DNA from: Halomonas sp.
Lineage (GTDB): Bacteria > Pseudomonadota > Gammaproteobacteria > Pseudomonadales > Halomonadaceae
Length of the DNA stretch: 57,915 nucleotides
Direction: 5' to 3'
Assembly (NCBI RefSeq): GCF_020832045.1
Contig: NZ_JAFIFK010000052.1
Location: 1 to 57,915, forward strand
The first letter of the stretch is position 1; each line of letters starts with the position of its first letter. The position numbers were made by a program, and so were the translations under genes. The notes under the pieces are model-generated. The model had not been told where the DNA came from. It was given only the letters and a program-made list of their open reading frames with translations, and did not search any database. This document shows, one piece after another, positions 43,800 through 52,102 of the stretch.

Positions 43800-44774
43800 T
43801 TATTCGACGGGCCGCAGGGAATCGGGAATCTCGAGTCCTTGCTCCTCGAAGTAGCGCGCCGCGCCGGCATGCAGCGGTACGGTACCGACCTCCAGGGTCA
43901 TCTGTGCCAGGTCCGCATCACGTACGGCAGAGAAGGCGTTGGCCTGAGGCTCGGGGTTTTCCATCACCGCCTTGACAATCCGGTAGGCGGTTTCCTCGTC
44001 GAGGTCCGGGTGAGCGTGCACCGCTACGCCGAAGGCCCAGGTGGTGTAGGCCGCAATGCCTTCGCCGGCACCTTCGGGCACGTCGACGATAGCGATATCG
44101 GGCATTTCCTCACGCAGCGTATCGGCCTGCTCGTCGGTGAGCGAGATCACGCTGATCGGCGTGAAGGTGGCGATATCCATGCTCGAGCCGTCGAGCCGGT
44201 TGCCGACCCCTGACTTGGCCGAGCCCATCACCCGGCCATCCTTCATCGCATCGACGATATCGGTGGTCGAGCCGCGAACGTAGTCCGGTGAGATGCCCAG
44301 GGTGCGCATCACCGCCTCGGTGGTCTTCTCGGTGGCAGAGCCGGTGATACCGGGATTGAAGCGCACGCCTTCGAGATCTTCGAGCGTCGAGACGCCGGCA
44401 TCCTGTCGCATCACCACGTTCTGCGGCGCCACGGTGTAGACCCACAGCAGGCGGCTGTCGACCGGTCGGCCGTCGAAATCCTCCTGACCGGCATAGGCAT
44501 GGTAGCCGGTATTGGTGGTGACCAGGCCCATATCGATCTGGTTGCGGCCCAGACGGCGCAGGTTGTCGACGGTGGCACCGGTTTCCGCCACCGAGGCGCT
44601 CACGCCCTCGACCTGACTGTTGATGATCTGATTGACGGCAACGAAGTAGCCGTAGTGGCTCGACGAACTGGACGTCGAACCGATCAGCAGGCGCTCGTTG
44701 GCCTGTGCCATGCCCGCAGTGAGGAAGGCAGCGCCGGCGGCGGCCGCCAGCAACGTCTTGAGAGTTGGCTTCAT
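43800..44774 (-). CDS. TAXI-family TRAP solute-binding protein
   Basis: 324 residues from MKPTLKTLLAAAAGAAFLTAGMAQA, a clear signal peptide, preceded by AAGGAG; the open frame to 44837 adds nothing plausible. LLIGSTSSSSSHYGYFVAVNQIINSQVEGVSASVAETGATVDNLRRLGRNQIDMGLV and VRFNPGITGSATEKTTEAVMRTLGI are TAXI hallmarks. It feeds the fused permease next to it. TAXI ligands are mostly dicarboxylates and amino-acid-like compounds; the ligand here is unknown. It is divergent from a LysR gene. Confidence 0.88.
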   Translation of the reverse strand: MKPTLKTLLAAAAGAAFLTAGMAQANERLLIGSTSSSSSHYGYFVAVNQIINSQVEGVSASVAETGATVDNLRRLGRNQIDMGLVTTNTGYHAYAGQEDFDGRPVDSRLLWVYTVAPQNVVMRQDAGVSTLEDLEGVRFNPGITGSATEKTTEAVMRTLGISPDYVRGSTTDIVDAMKDGRVMGSAKSGVGNRLDGSSMDIATFTPISVISLTDEQADTLREEMPDIAIVDVPEGAGEGIAAYTTWAFGVAVHAHPDLDEETAYRIVKAVMENPEPQANAFSAVRDADLAQMTLEVGTVPLHAGAARYFEEQGLEIPDSLRPVE

Positions 44775-44905
44775 GAGTGGCTCCTTGGCCCGGCTTAGCG
44801 GGCTTGTTCTTGTCGTAGCGAATGTGGGTTTCCCCATGAAGCAGCTTGGAGAGACGCATTAATTTTGTATATTGAATTGTTTTTAAAATGTGTTTTACTT
44901 TTTAA
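44775..44905. promoter_or_regulatory. Divergent promoter region between the TAXI gene and LysR
   Basis: 131 bp, strikingly AT-rich over 44858-44905 compared with the rest of the window. A hairpin GCCCG...CGGGC lies near 44789-44804. The LysR gene start has no visible ribosome site; an AT-rich stretch with TTTACT and TTAAAATG-like elements runs right up to the ATG. I could not fix a LysR box or -10/-35 elements. Confidence 0.35.
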
Positions 44906-45805
44906 ATGAAACCCAGCATAAAACAGCTGCAAGCCTTCGTGGCCGTGGCACAGTCGAGCAGCCTGGCCGAAGCCAGTGAGCGCATTCATCTTTCCCAGCC
45001 GGCAATCTCCATTGCCCTGCGCAAGCTGGAAGAGGCGGTAGGCGGTGCACTGTTCTCGCGTACCACACGGCAGTTGGCCCTGACACCCGAGGGAAAAGCC
45101 TTCCTGCCGGTAGCCGTCAGGCTACTCAATGACTGGTCGGAAGCGTTCGAGGATCTGGGGGAACGTTTTTCAAAGCAGCGCGGCAAGGTCACCGTGGCCG
45201 CCCTGCCCACCCTGGCGGCGGGGCTGCTGCCGGGCATGATCGCCACCTTTCGTGCCCGCTATCCGCGTATCAACCTGAGCCTGCACGACGTGCTGGCCGA
45301 ACAGGTCAGCCAGATGGTCCGCGAGGGCCGCGCCGACCTGGGCCTTTCCGTGGCTCCGCACGATACCGAGGAGCTCTCCTTCGAGCCGATCCTGGTGGAT
45401 CGCTACGTGGCGGTCTGCCCTCATGGCCACCCACTGCTCGAGCAGCAGAGGGTGGCTTGGGCGCAACTGTCTGGTCATCCCTTCATCGGCATCAGCCGCC
45501 TTTCGAGTTCGCGTCAGGACATCGACCGCATCATGGCCGACGTGGGAGCCCCGCTGGATATTCTCTGCGACGCCAGCCAGATCGCCACCGTGGGCCGCAT
45601 GGTCGCCGCCGGCCTGGGCATCAGCGTGCTGCCTGAGTTGAGCTTCAAGCAGATCGCCACCGACGGTATCGACTACCGTCCGTTGACGGCACCCGAGGTC
45701 GAACGGCCGCTAGGTATCGTCATGCGCCACCGCCATCCGCTCTCGGCCGCCGCCGCAGCGCTGCGCGAGCTGCTTCAGGAGAAGGCCCTGGATTCACGCG
45801 GCTAG
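44906..45805 (+). CDS. LysR-family regulator of the TAXI/AtuA cluster
   Basis: 299 residues. The winged helix IKQLQAFVAVAQSSSLAEASERIHLSQPAISIALRKLEEAVGGALFSRTTRQLALTPEG is at about 5-63, followed by the effector domain with LHDVLAEQVSQMVREGRADLGL and GRMVAAGLGISVLPE. This resembles CynR/CysB-like activators of acid catabolism. It is divergent from the TAXI gene, so it should control that transport and AtuA operon. No Shine-Dalgarno sequence is seen before the ATG; leaderless or weak translation is possible. Confidence 0.85.
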   Translation: MKPSIKQLQAFVAVAQSSSLAEASERIHLSQPAISIALRKLEEAVGGALFSRTTRQLALTPEGKAFLPVAVRLLNDWSEAFEDLGERFSKQRGKVTVAALPTLAAGLLPGMIATFRARYPRINLSLHDVLAEQVSQMVREGRADLGLSVAPHDTEELSFEPILVDRYVAVCPHGHPLLEQQRVAWAQLSGHPFIGISRLSSSRQDIDRIMADVGAPLDILCDASQIATVGRMVAAGLGISVLPELSFKQIATDGIDYRPLTAPEVERPLGIVMRHRHPLSAAAAALRELLQEKALDSRG

Positions 45806-45822
45806 CTGTCTGAGTAGGCACT

Positions 45823-46974
45823 ATGCTGGGAAAGAACCCTGACCCAGCTCTGGAGCAGCAAGTGGCCGAACCCAACAGCGTTATCGCCTTTTATGACGAG
45901 CGAGTTCTCAACCACCAGCCCGACTCCGATGCACCTTTCCTACCCGGCCGCATGGATCGACGAGTGCGCGAGCTACTCTCGGCACTCAAGGTTCCCTGGG
46001 TATACCCGGAACATGCCGGGAGACTGAAGGCCATACACCAACTGCTGGAACTCGAACCGGTACCCGGCGTCGCATTCGAAACGGGAAAGGCAGCCACCCG
46101 CGAGCAGTTGGGACGCGTCCACACCAGCTCCTACCTGGATCATGTCTATGACCTGCGCGGCCAGAATGCCTGGCTCGATGTCGACACCACCGCCGTCTCG
46201 CCCGGCAGCGTCGATGCGGCGGAGGTCGCCGCCGGCACGACCATCGCCGCAGTGGAAGCCGTCATGCAGGGACGCAGCCAAAGCGCCTTCGCCCTGGTAC
46301 GCCCGCCCGGGCACCACGCCGAGCCCGTCCGCGCCCGCGGCTTCTGTCTGTTCAACAATGTGGCGGTGGCCGCGGCTCATGCCAGGGCCGAGCTTGGCTG
46401 CGAGCGCGTGTTGATCGTCGACTGGGACGCTCATCACGCCAACGGCACCCAGGACATCTTCTGGGCCGACCCTGACGTGATGCTGTTCGATATCCATCGC
46501 GGCTCGCCCTTCTACCCCGGCACCGGCAATCTCGAAGATGTCGGCGTGGGCCTCGGAGAAGGCACCACCGTCAATGTGCCCATGCCGGCAGGCGCCGGCG
46601 ACCAAGCTTATCTGAAGGCCTTTGAAGAGATACTGACTCCCGCTGCGGACTGGTTCCAACCGGACCTCATTCTAGTCTCGGCCGGCTTCGACCCTCACCC
46701 GTTCGATCTTGCGCTCAACGTCTCCTACGAGGGTTTTGCCGCCATGACGAGCATGCTCCAGATGCTGGCCAAGCGGCACTGCGAAGGACGTCTGGTCTTC
46801 GTGCTGGAAGGCGGCTATCACCTGTTCTCGCTGTCACGCGGGGTGAGGACGGTACTGGAAGTGCTGGCCGGCGCAGCCGCTCCCGAGCCCGGGTTCATCG
46901 GCGTTGCCGAGGCCAGTGCAGCGGCAGATTTTCACCGCCAGGCCTTCATCACCAAGGACCCCGACGCTCAATAG
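45823..46974 (+). CDS. Histone deacetylase family amidohydrolase (acetylpolyamine/HDAC-like)
   Basis: 383 residues of the zinc-dependent arginase/deacetylase fold. ALVRPPGHHAEPVRARGFCLFNNVAVAA holds the catalytic His pair; VLIVDWDAHHANGTQDIFW and LVSAGFDPHPFDLALNVS hold the zinc-binding Asp and His. Bacterial members remove acetyl groups from polyamines or other small amides; AcuC-like and APAH-like groups cannot be split here. It starts 17 bp after the LysR stop on the same strand, so it may be co-transcribed, though a functional link is not evident. It overlaps the convergent next gene by 7 bp. Confidence 0.88.
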   Translation: MLGKNPDPALEQQVAEPNSVIAFYDERVLNHQPDSDAPFLPGRMDRRVRELLSALKVPWVYPEHAGRLKAIHQLLELEPVPGVAFETGKAATREQLGRVHTSSYLDHVYDLRGQNAWLDVDTTAVSPGSVDAAEVAAGTTIAAVEAVMQGRSQSAFALVRPPGHHAEPVRARGFCLFNNVAVAAAHARAELGCERVLIVDWDAHHANGTQDIFWADPDVMLFDIHRGSPFYPGTGNLEDVGVGLGEGTTVNVPMPAGAGDQAYLKAFEEILTPAADWFQPDLILVSAGFDPHPFDLALNVSYEGFAAMTSMLQMLAKRHCEGRLVFVLEGGYHLFSLSRGVRTVLEVLAGAAAPEPGFIGVAEASAAADFHRQAFITKDPDAQ

Positions 46975-48314
46975 TGCGCGCCGGCGATGCTGCTCACCCA
47001 GCCTGCTAGCCGCATGTGCCAGGGCCGCGACTCCCAGCGCTCGAGGGTGAAGTGAACGGCATCGTCCAGATCGTCTTCGACCAGGCCACGAACGTAACGG
47101 GCGAACGCTTCATCGTAGACATTGACGTTGCCCTCCTTGTTGATGCGAAACGAGCGGTTATCGATATTAGTGGAGCCGATGCTGGCCCAGCGGTCGTCGA
47201 TACTGATCAACTTGGCGTGGTACATGGAGGGCTGGTACTCATAAATCTCCACCCCCGCTTCCAGCATGGGTCGCCAGCGATTGATGGAAGCCTGCCGGAC
47301 GAAGCCATAGTCGATGCTATCGCCAGGTAGCAGGATACGCACCTCCACCCCTCGCTCGGCCGCTTCGGTCAGTGCATCGAGAAAACTGGGGTCGGGATAG
47401 AAGTAGGCGGAAGAGATCGTGATCCGTTCCTGGGCGGCAGCGACGGCATACTTGAACGTCATGCGGATGCGATGCATGCCTTCACGCGGCTTGCTGCTGA
47501 CCATCTGCATGGCTAGCTCGCCCTGGGGCTCGAGCTCGGGAAAGTAGGCATCGCCATGCAGCAGCTCACCGCTCGCCTCCAGCCAGACCTCGACGAAAGC
47601 GCCCTGCATGTTGCCCACTACGGGGCCGGTGATGCGAAAATGATGATCGCGGTAGCCCGGCTCGTCGCCTTCCGGAAGCCAGCTGTCGGTGACGTTGGCC
47701 CCCCCGGTGAAACCCACTTCGCCATCCACCACCAGCAGTTTGCGGTGCGTTCGATGATTGAAGCTTGGCAACTGATACCAAGCCGGCTCGCGCCAGCGAA
47801 TCACGTCCACGCCCGCCGCCTCCATACGTTCGAGGTGCTCCTCCTCGGCCGGCATGGTGCCCACGTAATCGAGCAGCGCGTGTACGGTCACCCCTCGTTC
47901 TGCTGCCTCGGCAAGGGCGTCGGCGAAGGCGGCGGCCGCGCGATCGCCAAAGAATTCGAATATCTCGAAGGAGATGGTGTGCTCTGCCGAGGCGATGGCA
48001 TCGAGCTTGGCCGCATAGATGGCTTCACCGCCCTCGATATGCTCGATGTGATTGCCCCCAACGATAGGGTGGGGAAGTATTTGCCCCAGCGAGCGGACGA
48101 AGCTCGGGTCATCGACGCCGTAGTCGACCACGATCGGCTCCACCAGGCGTTTGGGCATGGGCGTAAGGTTGGACACCATGACACTGCCGATGGCAAACAG
48201 AATGGTAACCGCAAGGGCAGTACCTCCCATCCATTTGAGCTTTGTTCGTCTCTGCAATGCAATCTCCCTTGCGTCCATTCCCCTATACACCGTAGCAAAA
48301 CTGTCTGCCGTCAT
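46968..48314 (-). CDS. Phospholipase D family protein (cardiolipin synthase-like)
   Basis: About 448 residues. One N-terminal membrane helix (MGGTALAVTILFAIGSVMVSNL) anchors it. Two HKD motifs are present: HRTHRKLLVVDGEVGFTGGANVTD and YHAKLISIDDRWASIGSTNIDNRS, each with the HxK(x4)D pattern. This pair is typical of bacterial cardiolipin synthases, which join phosphatidylglycerol molecules, but other PLD phosphotransferases look alike. I start it at 48314; 48278 is an alternative with an AGGGG site. Upstream frame to 48563 crosses the promoter of the divergent gene. Confidence 0.85.
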   Translation of the reverse strand: MTADSFATVYRGMDAREIALQRRTKLKWMGGTALAVTILFAIGSVMVSNLTPMPKRLVEPIVVDYGVDDPSFVRSLGQILPHPIVGGNHIEHIEGGEAIYAAKLDAIASAEHTISFEIFEFFGDRAAAAFADALAEAAERGVTVHALLDYVGTMPAEEEHLERMEAAGVDVIRWREPAWYQLPSFNHRTHRKLLVVDGEVGFTGGANVTDSWLPEGDEPGYRDHHFRITGPVVGNMQGAFVEVWLEASGELLHGDAYFPELEPQGELAMQMVSSKPREGMHRIRMTFKYAVAAAQERITISSAYFYPDPSFLDALTEAAERGVEVRILLPGDSIDYGFVRQASINRWRPMLEAGVEIYEYQPSMYHAKLISIDDRWASIGSTNIDNRSFRINKEGNVNVYDEAFARYVRGLVEDDLDDAVHFTLERWESRPWHMRLAGWVSSIAGAHY

Positions 48315-48436
48315 GTCTTCTCGCAGAAAACCATCCCATGGCAACCGACGTGAAACCGTCGAGTGACGAGCCGCCGATATGGCTACACTGCTGAAGTCGA
48401 TGGCATCTTTCACCTTGGCATAGCAGGAGAATACGG

Positions 48437-48859
48437 ATGAAAGACGGAATGAATGCACGCGGTAGCTGCCTCTGCGGCGCGGTAACAATTGCCGTGGCGG
48501 TGCACAAGCAGAACGTCGGTGCCTGCCATTGCAGCATGTGCCGCACCTGGGGTGGTGGGCCACTACTCGCGCTGGAATCGGTCAGCGAGGTTGAAATCGA
48601 AGGCGAGGACAACGTGTCGATCTACGCTTCCTCGGAGTGGGCCGAACGCGGCTTCTGCAAGCGCTGCGGCACCCACCTCTTCTACCGCCTCAAGACGGGC
48701 GACCACTATGCGGTGCCGGTAGGACTGGTTGACGGTGGCGAAGCCTGGAACTTCGACAGCCAGATATTCATCGACCAGAAGCCGGCGTATTACCACTTTG
48801 CCAACGACACCCACAACATGACCGGCCAGGAAGTCTTCGACGCCTACCAGGGCAGTTGA
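48437..48859 (+). CDS. GFA family zinc-binding protein
   Basis: 140 residues of the CENP-V/GFA fold. GSCLCGAVT, GACHCSMCRTWGG and RGFCKRCGTHLFYR place cysteines at 11, 13, 30, 32, 35, 74 and 77, the full set for a structural and a second zinc site. Members such as Gfa were named for glutathione-formaldehyde condensation, but most have no proven reaction. It stands alone, divergent from the phospholipase-D gene and upstream of the peroxiredoxin. Confidence 0.88.
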   Translation: MKDGMNARGSCLCGAVTIAVAVHKQNVGACHCSMCRTWGGGPLLALESVSEVEIEGEDNVSIYASSEWAERGFCKRCGTHLFYRLKTGDHYAVPVGLVDGGEAWNFDSQIFIDQKPAYYHFANDTHNMTGQEVFDAYQGS

Positions 48860-48902
48860 AACCGCAAAGCCCACGCTAGAAGACCATACAAGGAATTGCT
48901 CG

Positions 48903-49388
48903 ATGCCCATCTCAGTAGGTGACAAGATTCCCGACGTCAGCATCAAGACGGTCGGACCCGACGGACCCGAAGATACCTCCACGCAAGAGGTCTTCGCCGG
49001 CAAGCGTGTCGTGCTGTTCGGCGTTCCCGGCGCCTTCACGCCCGGCTGTTCCAATACCCATATGCCGGGCTTCGTGATCAAGGCTGACAAGGTGCTTGAG
49101 AAGGCCGATACCCTGGCCTGCATGGCAGTCAACGACGCCTTCGTGATGCGCGCCTGGCAGAAGGATCAGAATGCCCAGGCGATCCTCATGCTGGCCGACG
49201 GCAACGCAGAGCTGGCCCGCGCCCTGGGTATGGAGAAGGACGCCAGCGGGGCTGGCATGGGCATTCGCAGCCTGCGTTTCGCTCTGATCGCCGAAGATGG
49301 CGTGGTCAGCTATGTGGGTATCGATACCGAGCGTGGCGTGGTCGATAAGAGCAGCGTCGACACCGTATTGGCACATCTGAAAAATTGA
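48903..49388 (+). CDS. Peroxiredoxin, Prx5-like (AhpC/TSA family)
   Basis: 161 residues. VPGAFTPGCSNTHMPGFV contains the PxxxTxxC peroxidatic cysteine (residue 49); a second cysteine in LACMAVND (about 74) may be the resolving one. The final RFALIAEDGVVSYVGID is typical of Prx5/hybrid peroxiredoxins that use glutathione or glutaredoxin. It reduces hydrogen peroxide and organic peroxides in the cytoplasm. It starts 43 bp after the GFA gene. Confidence 0.92.
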   Translation: MPISVGDKIPDVSIKTVGPDGPEDTSTQEVFAGKRVVLFGVPGAFTPGCSNTHMPGFVIKADKVLEKADTLACMAVNDAFVMRAWQKDQNAQAILMLADGNAELARALGMEKDASGAGMGIRSLRFALIAEDGVVSYVGIDTERGVVDKSSVDTVLAHLKN

Positions 49389-49481
49389 GCCACCGCTTCT
49401 CCTAAAGCTTTCTCCCGCCGAGCCGATATAGCAGTTAAAGCCGTATTCGGCTCACTGCGTCATCCTCGGGGGGGGAACAGC

Positions 49482-50846
49482 ATGGAAGGCGAAGCGATAG
49501 ACGACGTACAACGGCAGCCAGACCAGGTGCCGGCTCAGGCCGACCCCGAGCCGGCAACACTGCTGCTGGTGCTCGAAGATCCCGAAACGCTATCGTCGCT
49601 CTCCACGATCGTGGAGCTGGTGGGCTTTCGCGCCCTGAAGGCGGAAAGCGCCCAGGCCGCCCTGACGATTCTGGAGCACGAATCCGTCGATGTAGTGCTT
49701 TGCGATTCGCTCATGCCAGGCCCGGATGGCCATTCTGTGCTGGAGCTCGTTCAGGAACGATGGCCGGACTGTGTTCGCCTGCTCTTGAGCGATGTTTCCA
49801 CCGGCCTCGAAAATGCCCTGCGTGCTGTCGACGAGGGGCATGTCTACGGCTGTATTCCCAAGCCATGGGACGATGCAAATCTGCGCCTGCTGCTTCGGCA
49901 GGCGCTGGAACATCTCGCCACCCAGCGCGAATGGGCGCGCCGCGAGATGGCGCTGCAGGAACAGAACCACAATCTGCTCGCACTCAACGCTACGCTTGAG
50001 AAGCGTATCGAGGCAACTCAGCAAGAGCTCAAGCAGACCGGTGAAATGCTGGATACGGCGTATGACGAGCTGCTTCACATGCATGTGACGACTGCGCGCA
50101 CGATTGCCGATCTGCTCCATCAGCGGTTGCCGCGTCACCTCCAGACGAACGATCAGGTCCGTGCCCTGGTCACCGCCTTCGGCGAGACCCATGCGCTGGA
50201 TCATACCTTGCAGCAAGACCTGCAACTGGCTGCGGAACTTTACAACATGGGCAAGCTCACCTGGGACGATCATCTGCTCGTCACCCCGTCCGAGCAGCTT
50301 TCGGCCCATGAGCGGGCTAGCTACCAGCATTACCCGATCAACGCCGAGAACCAGCTGACGGCGATGCCTCAACTGAAAAGAGCGGCAAAGATCATTCGCC
50401 ACCATCGCGAGCGCTGGAACGGCGGCGGTTTTCCCGATCGCCTGGAAGGCAGTGACATTCCCTACGGAGCACGCCTGCTGGGGCTGGCCGTGGACTTTAT
50501 CGAGCTGCAGCGTGGAATGATGCTGCCACGCGAGGTGCCACGCCCGCAGGCCTTGTCACTACTGCGCAAGTTTGCAGGACGCATCTACGACCCCGAGCTG
50601 TGTCAGGAATTCGTCAAGCTGTGTGTCGAAAAAACGCCAGACCTGCAAACCGGTGGCAAAGCGGTCATATCGCTGGAAACGAGCCAGGTAAAGCCGGGCA
50701 TGATCCTGGCTCAGGACATTCACTGTTCCAGCGGCATGTTGCTGCTGCATGAAGGCAAGCGGCTCGACCAGCACCTACTGGAAAAGCTCAAGAACTTCGA
50801 AGAGATCGAGGGGCGAAGCTTCACGGTACTGGTCTACCGTCCCTGA
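49482..50846 (+). CDS. Response regulator with degenerate HD-GYP domain
   Basis: 454 residues. The receiver domain (about 26-140) has the acidic pair in LEDPE, the phospho-acceptor aspartate in VVLCDSLMPGPDG (about 75), a Ser in LLSDVSTG and the Lys in IPKPWD. A coiled-coil linker (about 148-190) follows. The HD-GYP region has lost its catalytic residues: the HD site of LLHDIGKL is LAAELYNMGKL, and GYP is GFP in HHRERWNGGGFPDRL. It is therefore probably not a cyclic-di-GMP phosphodiesterase but a protein-binding or ligand-sensing output. No kinase gene is adjacent. Confidence 0.85.
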   Translation: MEGEAIDDVQRQPDQVPAQADPEPATLLLVLEDPETLSSLSTIVELVGFRALKAESAQAALTILEHESVDVVLCDSLMPGPDGHSVLELVQERWPDCVRLLLSDVSTGLENALRAVDEGHVYGCIPKPWDDANLRLLLRQALEHLATQREWARREMALQEQNHNLLALNATLEKRIEATQQELKQTGEMLDTAYDELLHMHVTTARTIADLLHQRLPRHLQTNDQVRALVTAFGETHALDHTLQQDLQLAAELYNMGKLTWDDHLLVTPSEQLSAHERASYQHYPINAENQLTAMPQLKRAAKIIRHHRERWNGGGFPDRLEGSDIPYGARLLGLAVDFIELQRGMMLPREVPRPQALSLLRKFAGRIYDPELCQEFVKLCVEKTPDLQTGGKAVISLETSQVKPGMILAQDIHCSSGMLLLHEGKRLDQHLLEKLKNFEEIEGRSFTVLVYRP

Positions 50847-50876
50847 GCGTTGAAGCGTCGGGCCGCTCCGGGCCCG

Positions 50877-51950
50877 CTAGGTTTCCTGGCGCCCACCCAG
50901 CACCTCGATTTCATCGCCCAGCACATCGTTGATGTAGAGCGCCTGCAGCGTAACCACGGCCACCACCGCGATGGGGGTCGAGAGGATCACGCCGGCCACT
51001 CCCGCCACCGCCGCCCCGGCCAGCTGCACGATGACGGTATAGGCTGGGGGCAGGCGCACCAACCCCTTGGCGGCCAGCGGCATGACCAGGTTCGACTCCA
51101 GCGTCTCGACCACGAAATAGAGTATCAGGGCATATAGCGCCAGCTGCGGCGATTCGAGGAAGGCGATCAGAAGGGTCGGTATGGCCCCGATGATAGGCCC
51201 CAAATAGGGGATGAAGGTGAATACCCCGGCGACCAATCCCAGGGCACCGGCCATGGGCACGCCGAGGAAAGCCAGCCCCAGCGCCACCGAAACGCCCACG
51301 AACACCATCGAGACGAGCCGGCTCAGCAGCCACAGGCGCAGTGCCCGCCCCTGCATGCACAGCACCTGGGCTACCCGCTCCCGCTTCGCCGGCGGACACA
51401 GCAGCACCATGTTACCGATGTACTTCGCCGGGCTGAGTACCAAGTAGAAGCCGATCAGCAGAATGAGGAAGAAACTGGCGATGGCGCCGAAGGTGGTGGA
51501 AAAGAAGTTGGTGAAGTAGTCGATCACCGGCTCTCCCAGCAGCACGGCTGGCTCCTCGACTTCCGCCATGGCCGCTTCGATGCCGGGCAGCTCGCGGAAA
51601 TTGCTCAGCAGCTGCATGAAAGCTTCAGGCAACTCGGCGATCAACTGTGGCAACTGCTCACCGAGGCGTGGCCCGATCAAGGCGCCCAGCACCAACAGAA
51701 TGAGGCTTATCAACGTCATGGCCAAGGCCAAGGCCCATTGTCGCCCCAGCGGCAGATAGCGTTGGCACAGGCGAACGGCACCGTCGATGGCCACGGCAAC
51801 CAATACGCTGGCGAAGACCAGCAGCAGCACGTCGATGAGCTGGCTGGCGAAGAACAGCATGATCACCACCAAGCTGGCGAGCCCGAGGATGATCAACACA
51901 CGCCGGGTAAAACGGGAAAGCGAGCTGCTATTGCGCTCGAGGTCACTCAT
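50877..51950 (-). CDS. AI-2E family transporter (PerM-like)
   Basis: 357 residues from MSDLERNSSSL at 51950 with site AAGGAG; the longer frame to 52001 lacks one. Some eight hydrophobic helices are arranged as in the family, including MTLISLILLVLGALIGPRLGEQLPQLIAELPEAF and the C-terminal FIPYLGPIIGAIPTLLIAFLESPQ, which is the signature. Members export autoinducer-2, act as Na+/H+ antiporters or have unknown roles, so the substrate is open. It converges with the response regulator gene across a GC-rich hairpin (CGGGCC-N6-GGCCCG, 50859-50876). Confidence 0.87.
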   Translation of the reverse strand: MSDLERNSSSLSRFTRRVLIILGLASLVVIMLFFASQLIDVLLLVFASVLVAVAIDGAVRLCQRYLPLGRQWALALAMTLISLILLVLGALIGPRLGEQLPQLIAELPEAFMQLLSNFRELPGIEAAMAEVEEPAVLLGEPVIDYFTNFFSTTFGAIASFFLILLIGFYLVLSPAKYIGNMVLLCPPAKRERVAQVLCMQGRALRLWLLSRLVSMVFVGVSVALGLAFLGVPMAGALGLVAGVFTFIPYLGPIIGAIPTLLIAFLESPQLALYALILYFVVETLESNLVMPLAAKGLVRLPPAYTVIVQLAGAAVAGVAGVILSTPIAVVAVVTLQALYINDVLGDEIEVLGGRQET

Positions 51951-52102
51951 GTCAGCTCCTTGCCGTACGAAAGGGCATCCTGCCCGCCCGAGAGGTTTCA
52001 CACGCAGCCTGCAGGCGTCTCATTAAGCCTAGCCAGGATCCGCTGCAGTGCCCACCGGTTCATCGCAATGAACTGGCCCATGATGCACCAGAAGACGCCG
52101 GG

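Noticed and set aside
41860..43854. Very long plus-strand open frame (664 codons) opposite the TRAP permease gene
   Set aside because: It is rich in His, Gln and Arg, has no domain, and mirrors a conserved membrane protein; it is an effect of high GC content.
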